Shown here: one piece after another, positions 39,309-49,356 of the stretch
Numbering within the stretch: the first letter of the stretch is position 1
How the letters are laid out: each line of letters begins with the position of its first letter
Source: Bdellovibrionia bacterium
Lineage (GTDB): Bacteria > Bdellovibrionota > Bdellovibrionia > Bdellovibrionales > JAGQZY01
Reading direction: 5' to 3'
Length of the DNA stretch: 64,000 nt
Assembly (NCBI GenBank): GCA_030427805.1
Contig: JAUICP010000004.1
Coordinates: 248,001-312,000, forward strand
The notes under the pieces: generated by a model
Database searches by the model: none
Told to the model about the DNA's origin: nothing
What the model saw: the letters and a program-made list of their open reading frames with translations, nothing else
Made by a program: the position numbers and the translations under genes

Positions 39309-39773
39309 GTGACAAATAATGATATTTTGCGGAGTCTTCGAAACACCTTTGACTATGATGATACCAAAATGATTTCAATCTTTGCCGCTGCCGAGCAAGA
39401 AGTCAATAGAGAGCAAGTCTGCAATTGGCTCAAAAAAGAGGATGATCCTCAGTTTAAGGCTCTCGAGGATGTAGATTTAGCGGCTTACCTTAATGGTTTA
39501 ATTAATACCAACCGTGGTAAAAAAGAGGGTGAGCAACAACCTCCAGAACAAGAACTCACCAACAACCTGATCTTTAAGAAATTAAAAATTGCTATGAACC
39601 TGAAAAGCGAAGATGTTCTAAGCCTTCTAAACCTTGCTGGTTTAGAGATCTCTAATCAAGAGCTTTCCGCATTCTTTCGTAGCCCAGGACACAAAAACTA
39701 CCGTGAATGCAAAGACCAGGTCTTACGAAACTTTCTCAATGGATTAAACCTCAAGAGTAAAGTTACTAATTAG
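39309..39773 (+). CDS. DUF1456 (YehS-like) family protein
   Basis: Duplicated NDILRSLRNTFDYDDTKMISIFAAAEQEV / NNLIFKKLKIAMNLKSEDVLSLLNLAGLEIS repeats. Confidence 0.8.
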   Translation: MTNNDILRSLRNTFDYDDTKMISIFAAAEQEVNREQVCNWLKKEDDPQFKALEDVDLAAYLNGLINTNRGKKEGEQQPPEQELTNNLIFKKLKIAMNLKSEDVLSLLNLAGLEISNQELSAFFRSPGHKNYRECKDQVLRNFLNGLNLKSKVTN

Positions 39774-41362
39774 ACTGGAATTGTTCTTTCAAAGTATTCC
39801 TCGAGAGTTACAGGCTCATCAAACTGAATTGTTCCGTCCAAGCTTATGATTCTATTGGCTACCGTTTGAACGACCTCATGATCCTGAGAGGCAAATAAAA
39901 GGGTTCCATCAAATTTACAAAGACCGTCGTTAAGCGCGGAAACAGCCTCTAAATCTAAGTGAGCTGTGGGATGATCAAGAATCAAAACATTAGCTCCTGA
40001 GAGCATCATTTTTGAAAGCATGCACCTCACCTTTTCACCCCCAGAAAGGACACTTGCCTTTTTCAGCGCTTCATCTTTGCTAAAGAGCATCTTCCCTAAA
40101 AATCCTCGAATAAATGACTCTTCTTTATCTTCCGAATATTGCCTGAGCCAATCAACAAGGCTGTAATCACAACCATCAAAATAGTCAGAATTGTCGCTCG
40201 GAAAATAATCGGTCCTAGTTGTAATGCCCCAGTCAAAAGATCCTGCGTCCGCTTCGAGCTTTCCGGAGACTATATCAAAAAGAGTACTAATCGAAACATC
40301 ATTTTTGCTGAGAAAAGCAATTTTGTCGCCCTTATTGACTCGAAAATTAATATTATCTAGTACCTGTTCCCCTTCAACTGTCTTTGATAATCCCTCGACA
40401 TTTAAGATATCTTTACCAGCCTCTACCTTTGAACTAAAACCGACAAAGGGATACCGCCTCGAGCTTACGGGCATGTCAGAGAGCTCAAGTTTATTGAGCT
40501 GTTTGAGTCGCGAAGTCGCTTGTTTAGACTTTGAGGCATTCGCACTAAATCGGGCAATAAAGTTTTTTAAATCCTTTGCCTTCGCCTCATTCTTTTTATT
40601 TTGATCCGAAAGTAACTTTTGATTGAGTTCGCAAGCTTGTTTCCAAAACTCATAATTTCCTGTGTACGTTTTAATTTTTGCAAAGTCGATGTCAGCAATA
40701 TGCGTACAAACTCGATTCATAAAATGCCGATCATGACTGACGACGATAACGGTGTTTTCAAATTTTGAAAGGAACTCTTCAAGCCATCGAATGGCTTGAA
40801 TATCTAAATGGTTCGTCGGCTCATCCATAAGTAAAATATCTGGATCTCCGAAAAGAGCTTGGGCAAGAAGGACCTTAACTTTTAAACTCCCGTCAATATC
40901 CTTCATAAGTCGATCATTAAACTCAACAGGTATCCCGAGACCGGCAAGTAAAATCCCAACCTCGGATTCCGCCTCGTATCCATTCATTTCAGCGAATTTC
41001 ACCTCTAGGTCTGCAGACTTTATTCCATCTTCATCAGAGAAGTCGGCTTTTGAATAGAGTGCTTCACGCTCTTTTAAAACGGCATAAAAATCTTGATTCC
41101 CCATAAGGACTGTATTCATTACAGTCTCCGCATCAAACTGATTTTGATCCTGCTTTAAAAATGACAGTCGCGTATTCTTGTCTCTCGAAATATGTCCGTT
41201 AGTAGGCTCAACGTCTCCGGCAAGTAGCTTTAAAAAGGTCGACTTTCCAGCACCATTAGCACCAATGAGACCGTAACAATTTCCCGGAGTGAACTTAATA
41301 TTCACTTCGTCAAAAAGGATTCTGCCTCCGTATCTCAAACCTAAATCAAACGTACTTATCAT
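39770..41362 (-). CDS. ABC-F family ATPase
   Basis: GANGAGKSTFLKLLAG, LLMDEPTNHLD, VVSHDRHFMNRVC; second ABC domain with diverged Walker motifs. Confidence 0.9.
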   Translation of the reverse strand: MISTFDLGLRYGGRILFDEVNIKFTPGNCYGLIGANGAGKSTFLKLLAGDVEPTNGHISRDKNTRLSFLKQDQNQFDAETVMNTVLMGNQDFYAVLKEREALYSKADFSDEDGIKSADLEVKFAEMNGYEAESEVGILLAGLGIPVEFNDRLMKDIDGSLKVKVLLAQALFGDPDILLMDEPTNHLDIQAIRWLEEFLSKFENTVIVVSHDRHFMNRVCTHIADIDFAKIKTYTGNYEFWKQACELNQKLLSDQNKKNEAKAKDLKNFIARFSANASKSKQATSRLKQLNKLELSDMPVSSRRYPFVGFSSKVEAGKDILNVEGLSKTVEGEQVLDNINFRVNKGDKIAFLSKNDVSISTLFDIVSGKLEADAGSFDWGITTRTDYFPSDNSDYFDGCDYSLVDWLRQYSEDKEESFIRGFLGKMLFSKDEALKKASVLSGGEKVRCMLSKMMLSGANVLILDHPTAHLDLEAVSALNDGLCKFDGTLLFASQDHEVVQTVANRIISLDGTIQFDEPVTLEEYFERTIPV

Positions 41363-41671
41363 AATCTTATTTCCTGGAATTAGTTTTGAGTACTCATATT
41401 ACAATTCCCGTCCCAAGACAAAGATTTCTTCGAAAAGTTCGATTCAAATCGTTTTACCTGTGGCAAACCACACCTCTAAAAGCCGTAAACTACTTCTGCG
41501 CCTATAACGACTTACCTCTTTTGTTCTCGCTCTATGGTATCAGATCTCACACTGCCCATCACGGTGTTCCGCTCAAGTCTTCTGGCCTTCGTTACTAGAG
41601 TACACGTCAGATGAATATATAAAAAGGAAAGGCTTACTCCAATTTTATTTTAGAAAGGTCCGAGATTAAAA

Positions 41672-43078
41672 CTAATCGGTTTTTCGCGGCCTCAAATCTC
41701 CTTTAAGTCTACCAAAATCAGCAATCCTGATTTTCTTAAAAACAATGTCTTGAGGATTGTGAACATTGAAGTTTTTGTAACACCTCTTTGTTTTCTTATC
41801 CACAATGACATTACCTTCACGGCTGTAAACCCCGTTGCATTTTATTTGTAACATAGCAGTCTTAGCAGATCGAGCGTTTGCGTCTTTTTCGAACAAAACC
41901 CCAATGTGGTAGTCCCTCGTTTTAGTCATTGAGCTATATCCACAGTCTCGGTCTACTCTAACCTTGTTGCTATAAAAATGGGTTGTTGTAGGATCTCTAC
42001 GGTACTTAAAACGACCACTAGAAATATATAGTGTTAGGTTTGATCGCGAGTTATTACTATCACAATTGGCAAAAATAAATTCCCTGGGACTGTACCTCAA
42101 CATACTGGCGTGACAGCTCGGATCGTAAAAGCGTTCATCTTTAAATCCATCTTTCGAAAAGCTCGCTCCCCCATCTAAACTAAATCCGAGTGTGCGCGTC
42201 CGATAAGGCTTATACTCACTCCTAGCAAAAAGCCCCCTATCGTTTCTTAAAATCACTTTGCCTTTAAGTTCCATCATCGAAGATTCACCATAGTCAGCCA
42301 CTTCAGATTTACTCTGGTACCAGGTATTGCCGTTATCATCAGAATAAAAGGATCTTCTATTGGCCGGAATTACTAATCGTTTATAGTGTTTTCCTGCGCG
42401 AGGTCCATTCATTTTATAGGTGAGCTGAATACCTGCTCCAGGACCTATTACATCTGTAGCAATATTTCTTGAACCTAATTGATTAGCGCCAAAGCCGACT
42501 TCTGAGAGATCCCGCTCATCTTTGTTACCACTGATTTTTTCCCAGATGATATGGTTCCCATTAGCTGAAACTTTTCCTCTTTTGTAGAAAACAGATCGAT
42601 CGCCAGCCTTCATTCTAGACAACCGCCCTTCATAAATTGGCGGAACTGGTTCTTCAATGACCTGTTTGTCGGTCTGTCTCTTATATCGACTATTTTTTAT
42701 CATAAATAGGTGTATGGTTCCCGTTTGTTGTTCAACGACAGCCGTGGGGTTTCCGCAAGTATCTCCGTGATCTTCACAGGCTACACGTCGATGGGTCCAT
42801 GTTCTGCCATGGTCACTTGAGATTTTGTAAACAATATTAATATCACCCCAATCATGATTAAGATTACCTATTCTTTCTTCGGCAAAAGCGATGACATGTT
42901 TGGTTTTATTGACTGTGACAATTGATGGAATTCGATAATAAGATTGTTTATTCTTGTAAGTGATTCCTCCAGACCTAAAGAGACGTATTTCTTTGACCCG
43001 AGTCTTATCGATCACCAGATTATCAGCATTCGCGCTGCCCATAAAAAATAGCATGAAAAATATTGAACCACCCTTCAA
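41672..43078 (-). CDS. Sialidase/BNR-repeat exported glycosidase-like protein
   Basis: YYRIPSIVTV (RIP), Asp-boxes SSDHGRTW, SDDNGNTW, SLDGGASF; signal peptide. Confidence 0.8.
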   Translation of the reverse strand: MKGGSIFFMLFFMGSANADNLVIDKTRVKEIRLFRSGGITYKNKQSYYRIPSIVTVNKTKHVIAFAEERIGNLNHDWGDINIVYKISSDHGRTWTHRRVACEDHGDTCGNPTAVVEQQTGTIHLFMIKNSRYKRQTDKQVIEEPVPPIYEGRLSRMKAGDRSVFYKRGKVSANGNHIIWEKISGNKDERDLSEVGFGANQLGSRNIATDVIGPGAGIQLTYKMNGPRAGKHYKRLVIPANRRSFYSDDNGNTWYQSKSEVADYGESSMMELKGKVILRNDRGLFARSEYKPYRTRTLGFSLDGGASFSKDGFKDERFYDPSCHASMLRYSPREFIFANCDSNNSRSNLTLYISSGRFKYRRDPTTTHFYSNKVRVDRDCGYSSMTKTRDYHIGVLFEKDANARSAKTAMLQIKCNGVYSREGNVIVDKKTKRCYKNFNVHNPQDIVFKKIRIADFGRLKGDLRPRKTD

Positions 43079-43852
43079 CCGACCCCCCCTACAAGTAAGT
43101 CAAAAATGAGACACTGTATCACTTTTAGATAGGTTAACAGAAGGACTTGTTCAAAATCCCATAAATTGTTGGTTGTGTATCACAATGAGAATGGATTTGC
43201 CCAACTATCAATTCGAACTTTTCAGTAAGGCATTATCTAAAGATTCTACCACTATCCGAGATTTTTCAAAACTTAGTCAAAATTTATTTTTAAAAAGCAC
43301 TCTCTGCATTCGGTTTCGTCGGCGCCGCTTTCACACTCAACTTCAATATCCATTGACCCTTTGGGATCATCTTCGCAAGCATCCGATTCGTCCACATTGA
43401 TCTCAAGCTTAGAATCTTCTATTGGCAATAAAGTCCCTGTCGTTTCTTTGTATAAAAGTTCGACAGATCAAGATTTGAAAATTCATTTCATTATTCGCTT
43501 TTTAATTTGATATCACCAGCTTGAGTCGGCTATTTCATTGGCCACATTTTTTACTTCAAAAAGATTGCCTGCTGGGACAATTTGAAGAAACAGATAACGA
43601 AGCCCTTTGGCAGTACGTGAGCACATAGAAGTAGCGTTCTGAAAGAATATGTCTTGATTGCCTAATAGGATATTTGGGCATAAGTCGTTTTGAAACATTA
43701 ATTATTTTTAAAATCTTGATATGATATTTTAGCAGTGAGAAGGCTTTGCGTTTGTCTCTACTCACATCCTTTAGAATGTACCATTTTAAATAGACGATAT
43801 CCAGCCATCAAGTGATTCATGATATAATCAAGCATCAAAGGGTGGGGTATAT

Positions 43853-46564
43853 ATGAATCGTTCTAAATTCTTTCAACTAACTTTTTTAGTAGTTGGTGGG
43901 TTGTCTTCAGTTTTTACCTATCAAAACTGTGGAAAGCAGTTCGAACCAGAAATGAAGTATAGTGGCCCTTTATCTGAATCGCATAGCGATACTCCTCCAC
44001 AAAACGATGGTGAAAACCCCTTAATTAGTCTTAATAGTCAGTCGATTCAACGAACTCCTTGGGGAGAAATTGAATCCTCAATCAGCCTTAAAGATTCAGA
44101 CACCTCAAACATAGAACTAGGCTCTGTAGTTAAGTATGTGCAATGGAATTCAGTCACAAAAACCAATGATCCCGGTCCTCTACAAAACGACGATCAGTAC
44201 AAGAACATTCTAAGAAAGAATTTTAATTTCTTTGTTCCTGGTAACGAATTCAAAACAAGTGGCCTTCAGTATAATCGCGGTTCATTCACATTCGACAAAG
44301 TTGACAATATCGCTCAAATCGCAATAAGCAACGGTCAAAAACTCTACGGCCATACACTTCTTTGGCATTTATACAACCCTCCTTGGGTCAATGACCTAAA
44401 TAGTAGCGAAGAGACCAAAAAAGCAATTACGGATCATATCAAAGGAGTATTGGAATATTTTAATCGCAATTACCCTACTCTAGTGACAGGCTGGGATGTG
44501 GTTAACGAAGCTCTATCTTCCGATGGTTCAATTCGCCAACCAAATGAAAATCCTTGGGCAAAAATGAATCAATCATCTAACGATCCCTACGAATACATTG
44601 ATTTTGCGTTTAGAACGGCCAGAGCGTCACAAGCAAATGTCGACTTATTTTATAATGACTACGGCATTATTGGATTCAACAACAAGTCAGACGGACTCTA
44701 TCGAATGATAGAAAACCTTAAAGCTCGAGGCACACCAATAGATGGTGTCGGCTTTCAAACTCACCTCAGGGTCGATGGTAATTCAACGACCGCACCCTCC
44801 TACCAACAAATAAAAGAAAATCTCCAGCGTTTTGCTCAATTAGGATTAAAAATAAGAATTTCTGAACTAGATGTTCGTATAAAATTGAATGATGGAATTA
44901 CGCAAGAAGAAAGAGATTTGCAGGCTGACGTATATTACAGAGTTGTCGCTGCCTGTGTTGAGGTCCCAGCGTGCAAAACGATAAACTTCTGGGGCTTTAC
45001 TGACAAGTACTCGTGGATACCTAAACACTTTCCAGGCAATGGAACCGCTCACCTCTGGAGTTCAAACTATGAGGAAAAGCAGACACTCAGTGCTGTAAAA
45101 GCAGCTCTTCAATACGGGGAACAAGGCATCAATCAAAAGTTTCTAGCGGGCGATACTTTTTCTGTAGATAAACTTCCCGCTTTAGAATCAAGTCTTCTAT
45201 ATAATATCAAAAATAACTACGACAACCACTCCGGATTTAAGGCGATTGCACTTGCTGCCAACGGCAAGGGTGCATCATGGGGTGGCCCAGGATTCAACTC
45301 ACAAGAAGACGTCAATAAAGTAATGCTCGAACGCTGCCAATTAGTCAGTAACAACCTACCCTGTGCAATTTTTGCAGAGGGAGATACAGTCAAGTACGAC
45401 GAAGTTAACTTCATCACCAATATGAAAAGACACATTCAGGAGACTTCCATTTTTAATGAAAACCTTCTTCCTGGAATCACTGAAAACAGCAAAAAGGCCT
45501 TTGCAGGAGGATATTATAAAACGAGTTCTAGAAACTATAGAGCTCTCGCAATTGGTTGGGTCGGAAATGCTCAACCAGGTTTTAGTGATGTTAGTCAGTC
45601 AGAGGCAAATCGTCGTGCCTTAGAATCCTGTGAAATTACTTCCTTTCAACCATGTACCGTATATGCCCAAGGCAACCAAGTTGTTTTCGATTTTAATAAC
45701 TATAAATGGAGCCCCAAATTGGTTCATTTTGGCCCTCGTCGTTTCGATCCTCAACTCGTTCCCTTCGTAAGGGACAGTGATCGGAATAATCAAATGAAGC
45801 AAACTGTTTCTGATGTCAACTCGGGTAAGTACGTCGTATTAGCACTTAGCAGATATGGGCATTTTTGGAGAAAGGTCCAATCCAAGCCAATATCCTCGGA
45901 TGACAAAAAGTACGCAAAGGCTAAGTGTAATCAAAGCTCAGGAAGTAGTACACGATATCAGTGCTTTATTTATTCGGTAAATCTTGATGTTGTTTTTACT
46001 AAGTCTGACCTTTCTGTCAGCAGGCAGCCAGGAGACACTGAATTGCCCGTAATAGTACCCGACTATGGTGACAAAGATAAGGTTCGATTTATAGAGATCG
46101 TTTATGAGAGATATTTCAATCGAGCCCCCGATCAGGGAGGTTTGAGCTATTACAAGGGGCTTTTAACTTCCAAAAAGAAGGAAGTTGATGTTGAAGAACA
46201 AATCATTAAAAATGCACAGGGCCCAGATAAGGCGAGAATGGCTGGGTTCAATATCGCCAAGGTTCAAGAGTTTTTCACATCCCACGGGAAGACGATTCCT
46301 AACTGGCTGAGTCCCTCTGGAGATAAAAAGCGAAGAGATTATCTCGAAATGGTTTATCAAAAGTACTTTGACCGATCGCCGGACCAAGAAGGTGCAAACT
46401 ATTGGACTGGCGAGATGACCCTCAGGGCCTGGCACTACATACAGCGCGACGTAATTTATTCCTGCCAATCTTCTGACCGGAATTATATCTTAGCTCATAA
46501 AAAACAGCTAACTATAAACTTTCTAAATCACAATAATTTCAATGTCCCAAGCTGGCTAAAGTAA
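43853..46564 (+). CDS. Exported GH10 endo-xylanase-like multidomain lipoprotein
   Basis: HTLLWHLYNPPWV, VTGWDVVNEAL, GVGFQTHLRV, LGLKIRISELDVRI; then repeated modules with FKAIALAANGKGASWG-like and DUF4214-like VRFIEIVYERYFNRAPDQGGLSYY / RDYLEMVYQKYFDRSPDQEGANYW. Confidence 0.85.
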   Translation: MNRSKFFQLTFLVVGGLSSVFTYQNCGKQFEPEMKYSGPLSESHSDTPPQNDGENPLISLNSQSIQRTPWGEIESSISLKDSDTSNIELGSVVKYVQWNSVTKTNDPGPLQNDDQYKNILRKNFNFFVPGNEFKTSGLQYNRGSFTFDKVDNIAQIAISNGQKLYGHTLLWHLYNPPWVNDLNSSEETKKAITDHIKGVLEYFNRNYPTLVTGWDVVNEALSSDGSIRQPNENPWAKMNQSSNDPYEYIDFAFRTARASQANVDLFYNDYGIIGFNNKSDGLYRMIENLKARGTPIDGVGFQTHLRVDGNSTTAPSYQQIKENLQRFAQLGLKIRISELDVRIKLNDGITQEERDLQADVYYRVVAACVEVPACKTINFWGFTDKYSWIPKHFPGNGTAHLWSSNYEEKQTLSAVKAALQYGEQGINQKFLAGDTFSVDKLPALESSLLYNIKNNYDNHSGFKAIALAANGKGASWGGPGFNSQEDVNKVMLERCQLVSNNLPCAIFAEGDTVKYDEVNFITNMKRHIQETSIFNENLLPGITENSKKAFAGGYYKTSSRNYRALAIGWVGNAQPGFSDVSQSEANRRALESCEITSFQPCTVYAQGNQVVFDFNNYKWSPKLVHFGPRRFDPQLVPFVRDSDRNNQMKQTVSDVNSGKYVVLALSRYGHFWRKVQSKPISSDDKKYAKAKCNQSSGSSTRYQCFIYSVNLDVVFTKSDLSVSRQPGDTELPVIVPDYGDKDKVRFIEIVYERYFNRAPDQGGLSYYKGLLTSKKKEVDVEEQIIKNAQGPDKARMAGFNIAKVQEFFTSHGKTIPNWLSPSGDKKRRDYLEMVYQKYFDRSPDQEGANYWTGEMTLRAWHYIQRDVIYSCQSSDRNYILAHKKQLTINFLNHNNFNVPSWLK

Positions 46565-46608
46565 ATCGACCACTCTATTGTGTAGCCTTACTAATGATAT
46601 CTTAGTGA

Positions 46609-46705
46609 CAGTTGAGATTTGATTTTTGGAATTTGCTTAGTGCCATTCGTTGATTCGAAATAGTGAACAACTTTTCATAATAGGCATGCAGTTGATCCAA
46701 ACAAG
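46609..46705 (-). pseudogene. Truncated relic related to the small secreted protein gene at 56138-56413
   Basis: Minus-strand frame GSTACLL*KVVHYFESTNGTK matches GSTECLSGKVVHYFESTNGTK of the 56138 gene; in-frame stop. Confidence 0.75.
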
Positions 46706-46763
46706 TTTTTATACCAGCAAAAACCCTTGGCCTTACTCGGTAAAGTATGGTGAAGTTGGGATC

Positions 46764-46976
46764 ATGAAGCTTAATGTTTATGGAAAAATCGTAGAAGTAA
46801 TTAGGACTCAAAACGAGTGGAGTCTTTTTTTGGTTGGCGAAGGTAAAAAACGCCCAATGAGGGATGTTGTTATCCCGCCCGAGACTCCTAAAGAAAAAGT
46901 CATCCAATACCTAGAGGATATTTTTCATGAATATGCATCTCATGAAAACAAAAGCATTATCGTTTTGGAAGAGTAG
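46764..46976 (+). CDS. Small hypothetical protein
   Basis: MKLNVYGKIVEVIRTQNEWSLFLVGEGKKRPMRDVVIP; ATG 46764 preferred since the listed start lies in the relic. Confidence 0.55.
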   Translation: MKLNVYGKIVEVIRTQNEWSLFLVGEGKKRPMRDVVIPPETPKEKVIQYLEDIFHEYASHENKSIIVLEE

Positions 46977-47392
46977 TAGGCATGATGCTACCTATTGCTG
47001 CGTGTGCTTGACCATTAGATCGATACAAACCTTTTTCTAACTCCAAAGAAACTCAACTAGCAAAAAAATCCAATGAGTTTTGATCTTTTATGACCTTAAG
47101 CACGGACCAGGGACAATATTGGAATAGCTGACATTTATAGTAAATCATAAGTAAATTAAAACTATCAAACGATCCTGAAACATATTTGCAATCAAATCAA
47201 CCAGGGTAGACTTGACGAGAATAAAGTTAATCTTCTTTGCTGATTAGAATCTATCGTGCTAGGCTATTTGTATGTTATTGAGTTTTGGTGAAAACTCTTA
47301 ATCTGAGATACCTAAGGTATTTTTCCCTTCTTGATATTTGTCTAATTCATTTTAATTCAAGAAAACTGAATCACTAATCATTCGAGATTTGA

Positions 47393-47734
47393 ATGATTAA
47401 ACTATCAAAGCTGGGCATTGCTCCAGCAAAGGATAATTATATGACACCGACTAACTGCAAAATATTTCTCTCTGGAATAAAAATGCCAAAAGATTCATAT
47501 CTAGAAATAGATCAACTTCTTAAAAAACTAGAACGCTGTACTCCTTCTGGAAGTAATTTGAGATTGCGCCTATCGAATCATCAAGATAGTTTCACAGGCA
47601 ATCTTGCCGTACAATCAAACTCCTTCAAATTCGAAGCAAATTCTATTGGTGCTCAACCAATTCTAGTTGTTAAAGAAGTCATTTTACTTTTGAGAGCACA
47701 AATAAGAGTGTTCATGCAACAAAGAGTATTTTAA
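47393..47734 (+). CDS. Small hypothetical protein
   Basis: Intact ORF in a run of co-directional small genes. Confidence 0.45.
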   Translation: MIKLSKLGIAPAKDNYMTPTNCKIFLSGIKMPKDSYLEIDQLLKKLERCTPSGSNLRLRLSNHQDSFTGNLAVQSNSFKFEANSIGAQPILVVKEVILLLRAQIRVFMQQRVF

Positions 47735-47770
47735 TCCATAAAATTCATCCTTCAGAAGTCAGGAAATCAA

Positions 47771-48040
47771 GTGATTCTTTTTATTGAAAATTTAAATAAC
47801 GCAATTACTTCCAATGATCTATCAAGCCTAATGAGCGACTTAAAAGGTTATATCTGCTCGGCAGTAAAACGTGATAAGTATGGCATGTCAGCGGGAGTCG
47901 GATATGCACATTTTGAGAGTCGAATCGATGGCGACAATGCCATCAAAAAATGTAACGGATTTCAAATGTTTGACAGAAAAATAAGAGTTACTCCGTCGGT
48001 AGCCACACCAATTTCTATTTTTTATAAAACAAATAGATAG
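47771..48040 (+). CDS. RRM-domain RNA-binding protein
   Basis: LFIENLNNAITSNDLSSLMSD...GVGYAHFESRIDGDNAIKKCNGFQMFDRKIRV RNP-like motifs. Confidence 0.7.
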   Translation: MILFIENLNNAITSNDLSSLMSDLKGYICSAVKRDKYGMSAGVGYAHFESRIDGDNAIKKCNGFQMFDRKIRVTPSVATPISIFYKTNR

Positions 48041-48128
48041 GAATTACCAATAGACTCTTAAACACATAACCCAAAAAACTTGAGTTCGTAGCTCTAGAAA
48101 CGACACAAGCAAAACCAAAGGATACTTC

Positions 48129-48413
48129 ATGAGAAAATTATACGGACAAAAACCAAACGCTTTAGATATTAGAAATACAAATGATGAAATAAATGAACTG
48201 GTTCTAAAAGAACAATTTTTGGAACCTCAATTGCAATCAGCAGTTCACTTTCAAATAGTCTCGGCAAGAAGGCAGTTGAATGAAATAAACAACGAATTAA
48301 AGGATTCTTATTCGTTAACTCTAATAGATAACAAACTTTTAAGCACTAAAGTTTCTAGGCTGTGGCTAAAGCTAAAGGCAACGCTATCAAAAATAAGTAG
48401 CTACTATGAATGA
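48129..48413 (+). CDS. Small hypothetical protein
   Basis: Overlaps start of the downstream SDR gene. Confidence 0.45.
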   Translation: MRKLYGQKPNALDIRNTNDEINELVLKEQFLEPQLQSAVHFQIVSARRQLNEINNELKDSYSLTLIDNKLLSTKVSRLWLKLKATLSKISSYYE

Positions 48414-49338
48414 TCCCACCTTAATTCTAGAAAATTTAAATATAAAAGGAAGTACCAAACGGAAAATAATTTTACTCACTGGAGCAAGTAAAGGCCTTGG
48501 TCTTGCCCTTGCAAAAAAATTAATTCAAGGCGATGAGTACTTTCTTGTATTGACTGCTCGAAAATCTTCAATGAAAAGATTCGAGAGCGAATCAATATTC
48601 AATTCAGAATTTGTCTGGCTAAGGACGCTTGATGTCCTAAATTACAGTCAAACAGAAAGCGTCATTGCAGAAATTGTAGAAAAACTTGGAAATGTTGATA
48701 TATTAATCAATAACGCAGGCATAACAGACCGATCTACCGTTGAGGACTCGACCGATTCCTATAGAAAATCTCAAATGGCCGTCAATTACCTAGCCCCTTT
48801 TTATATAATAGAACATGTATTATCACTCATGAGAAAAAACAATTTCGGAAAAATTATTAATATTTCTTCGGCGGGGGGATTTATGGCTATGCCAACTATG
48901 TCCTCCTACAGCGCTTCAAAGTATGCACTTGAAGCGGCATCAGAGTCACTTTGGTATGAAATGAAACCTTGGAATATACACGTCACTCTAATTATTCCAG
49001 GCTTCATCGATTCAGAAGGATTTGAAAACACCACAGAAAGTAGAAAATGTAAGAAAAGTTCCACTAATCAATTGAGCACCTATCATGAGCATTATAAGGG
49101 CATGAAACAACTCATTTCAAATCAAATGCATCATTCTAATTCGACAAATGAAACCATTGCAAAGCAAATTTATAAGGTTTTGAAGAAAGAAAACCCGCCT
49201 CTTCGTATTTATGTTACTTTAGATGCCTGGCTCCTGTTCTGGTTTAGAAAATTAATGCCTCCAAAAATATATCATATTGTCATCTACAAGCTTCTCCCGA
49301 GAGTAAAAAAGTGGGGCAAGCAGGTCTACAAAGAATAG
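48406..49338 (+). CDS. Short-chain dehydrogenase/reductase
   Basis: LLTGASKGLGLALAKKL, INNAGITD, SSAGGF...YSASKYALEAASESL. Confidence 0.92.
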   Translation: MNDPTLILENLNIKGSTKRKIILLTGASKGLGLALAKKLIQGDEYFLVLTARKSSMKRFESESIFNSEFVWLRTLDVLNYSQTESVIAEIVEKLGNVDILINNAGITDRSTVEDSTDSYRKSQMAVNYLAPFYIIEHVLSLMRKNNFGKIINISSAGGFMAMPTMSSYSASKYALEAASESLWYEMKPWNIHVTLIIPGFIDSEGFENTTESRKCKKSSTNQLSTYHEHYKGMKQLISNQMHHSNSTNETIAKQIYKVLKKENPPLRIYVTLDAWLLFWFRKLMPPKIYHIVIYKLLPRVKKWGKQVYKE

Positions 49339-49356
49339 TAGATTTCACCTGAATTA

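Noticed and set aside
41386-41598. 70-72-aa ORFs between ABC-F and sialidase genes
   Set aside because: No RBS or recognisable domain; overlapping alternative frames of similar length.
43280-43440. Cys/Asp-rich minus-strand frame (VDESDACEDDPKGSMDIEVECESGADETECREC)
   Set aside because: Composition looks coding-like but no convincing start or RBS; could be a relic, too weak to report as a gene.
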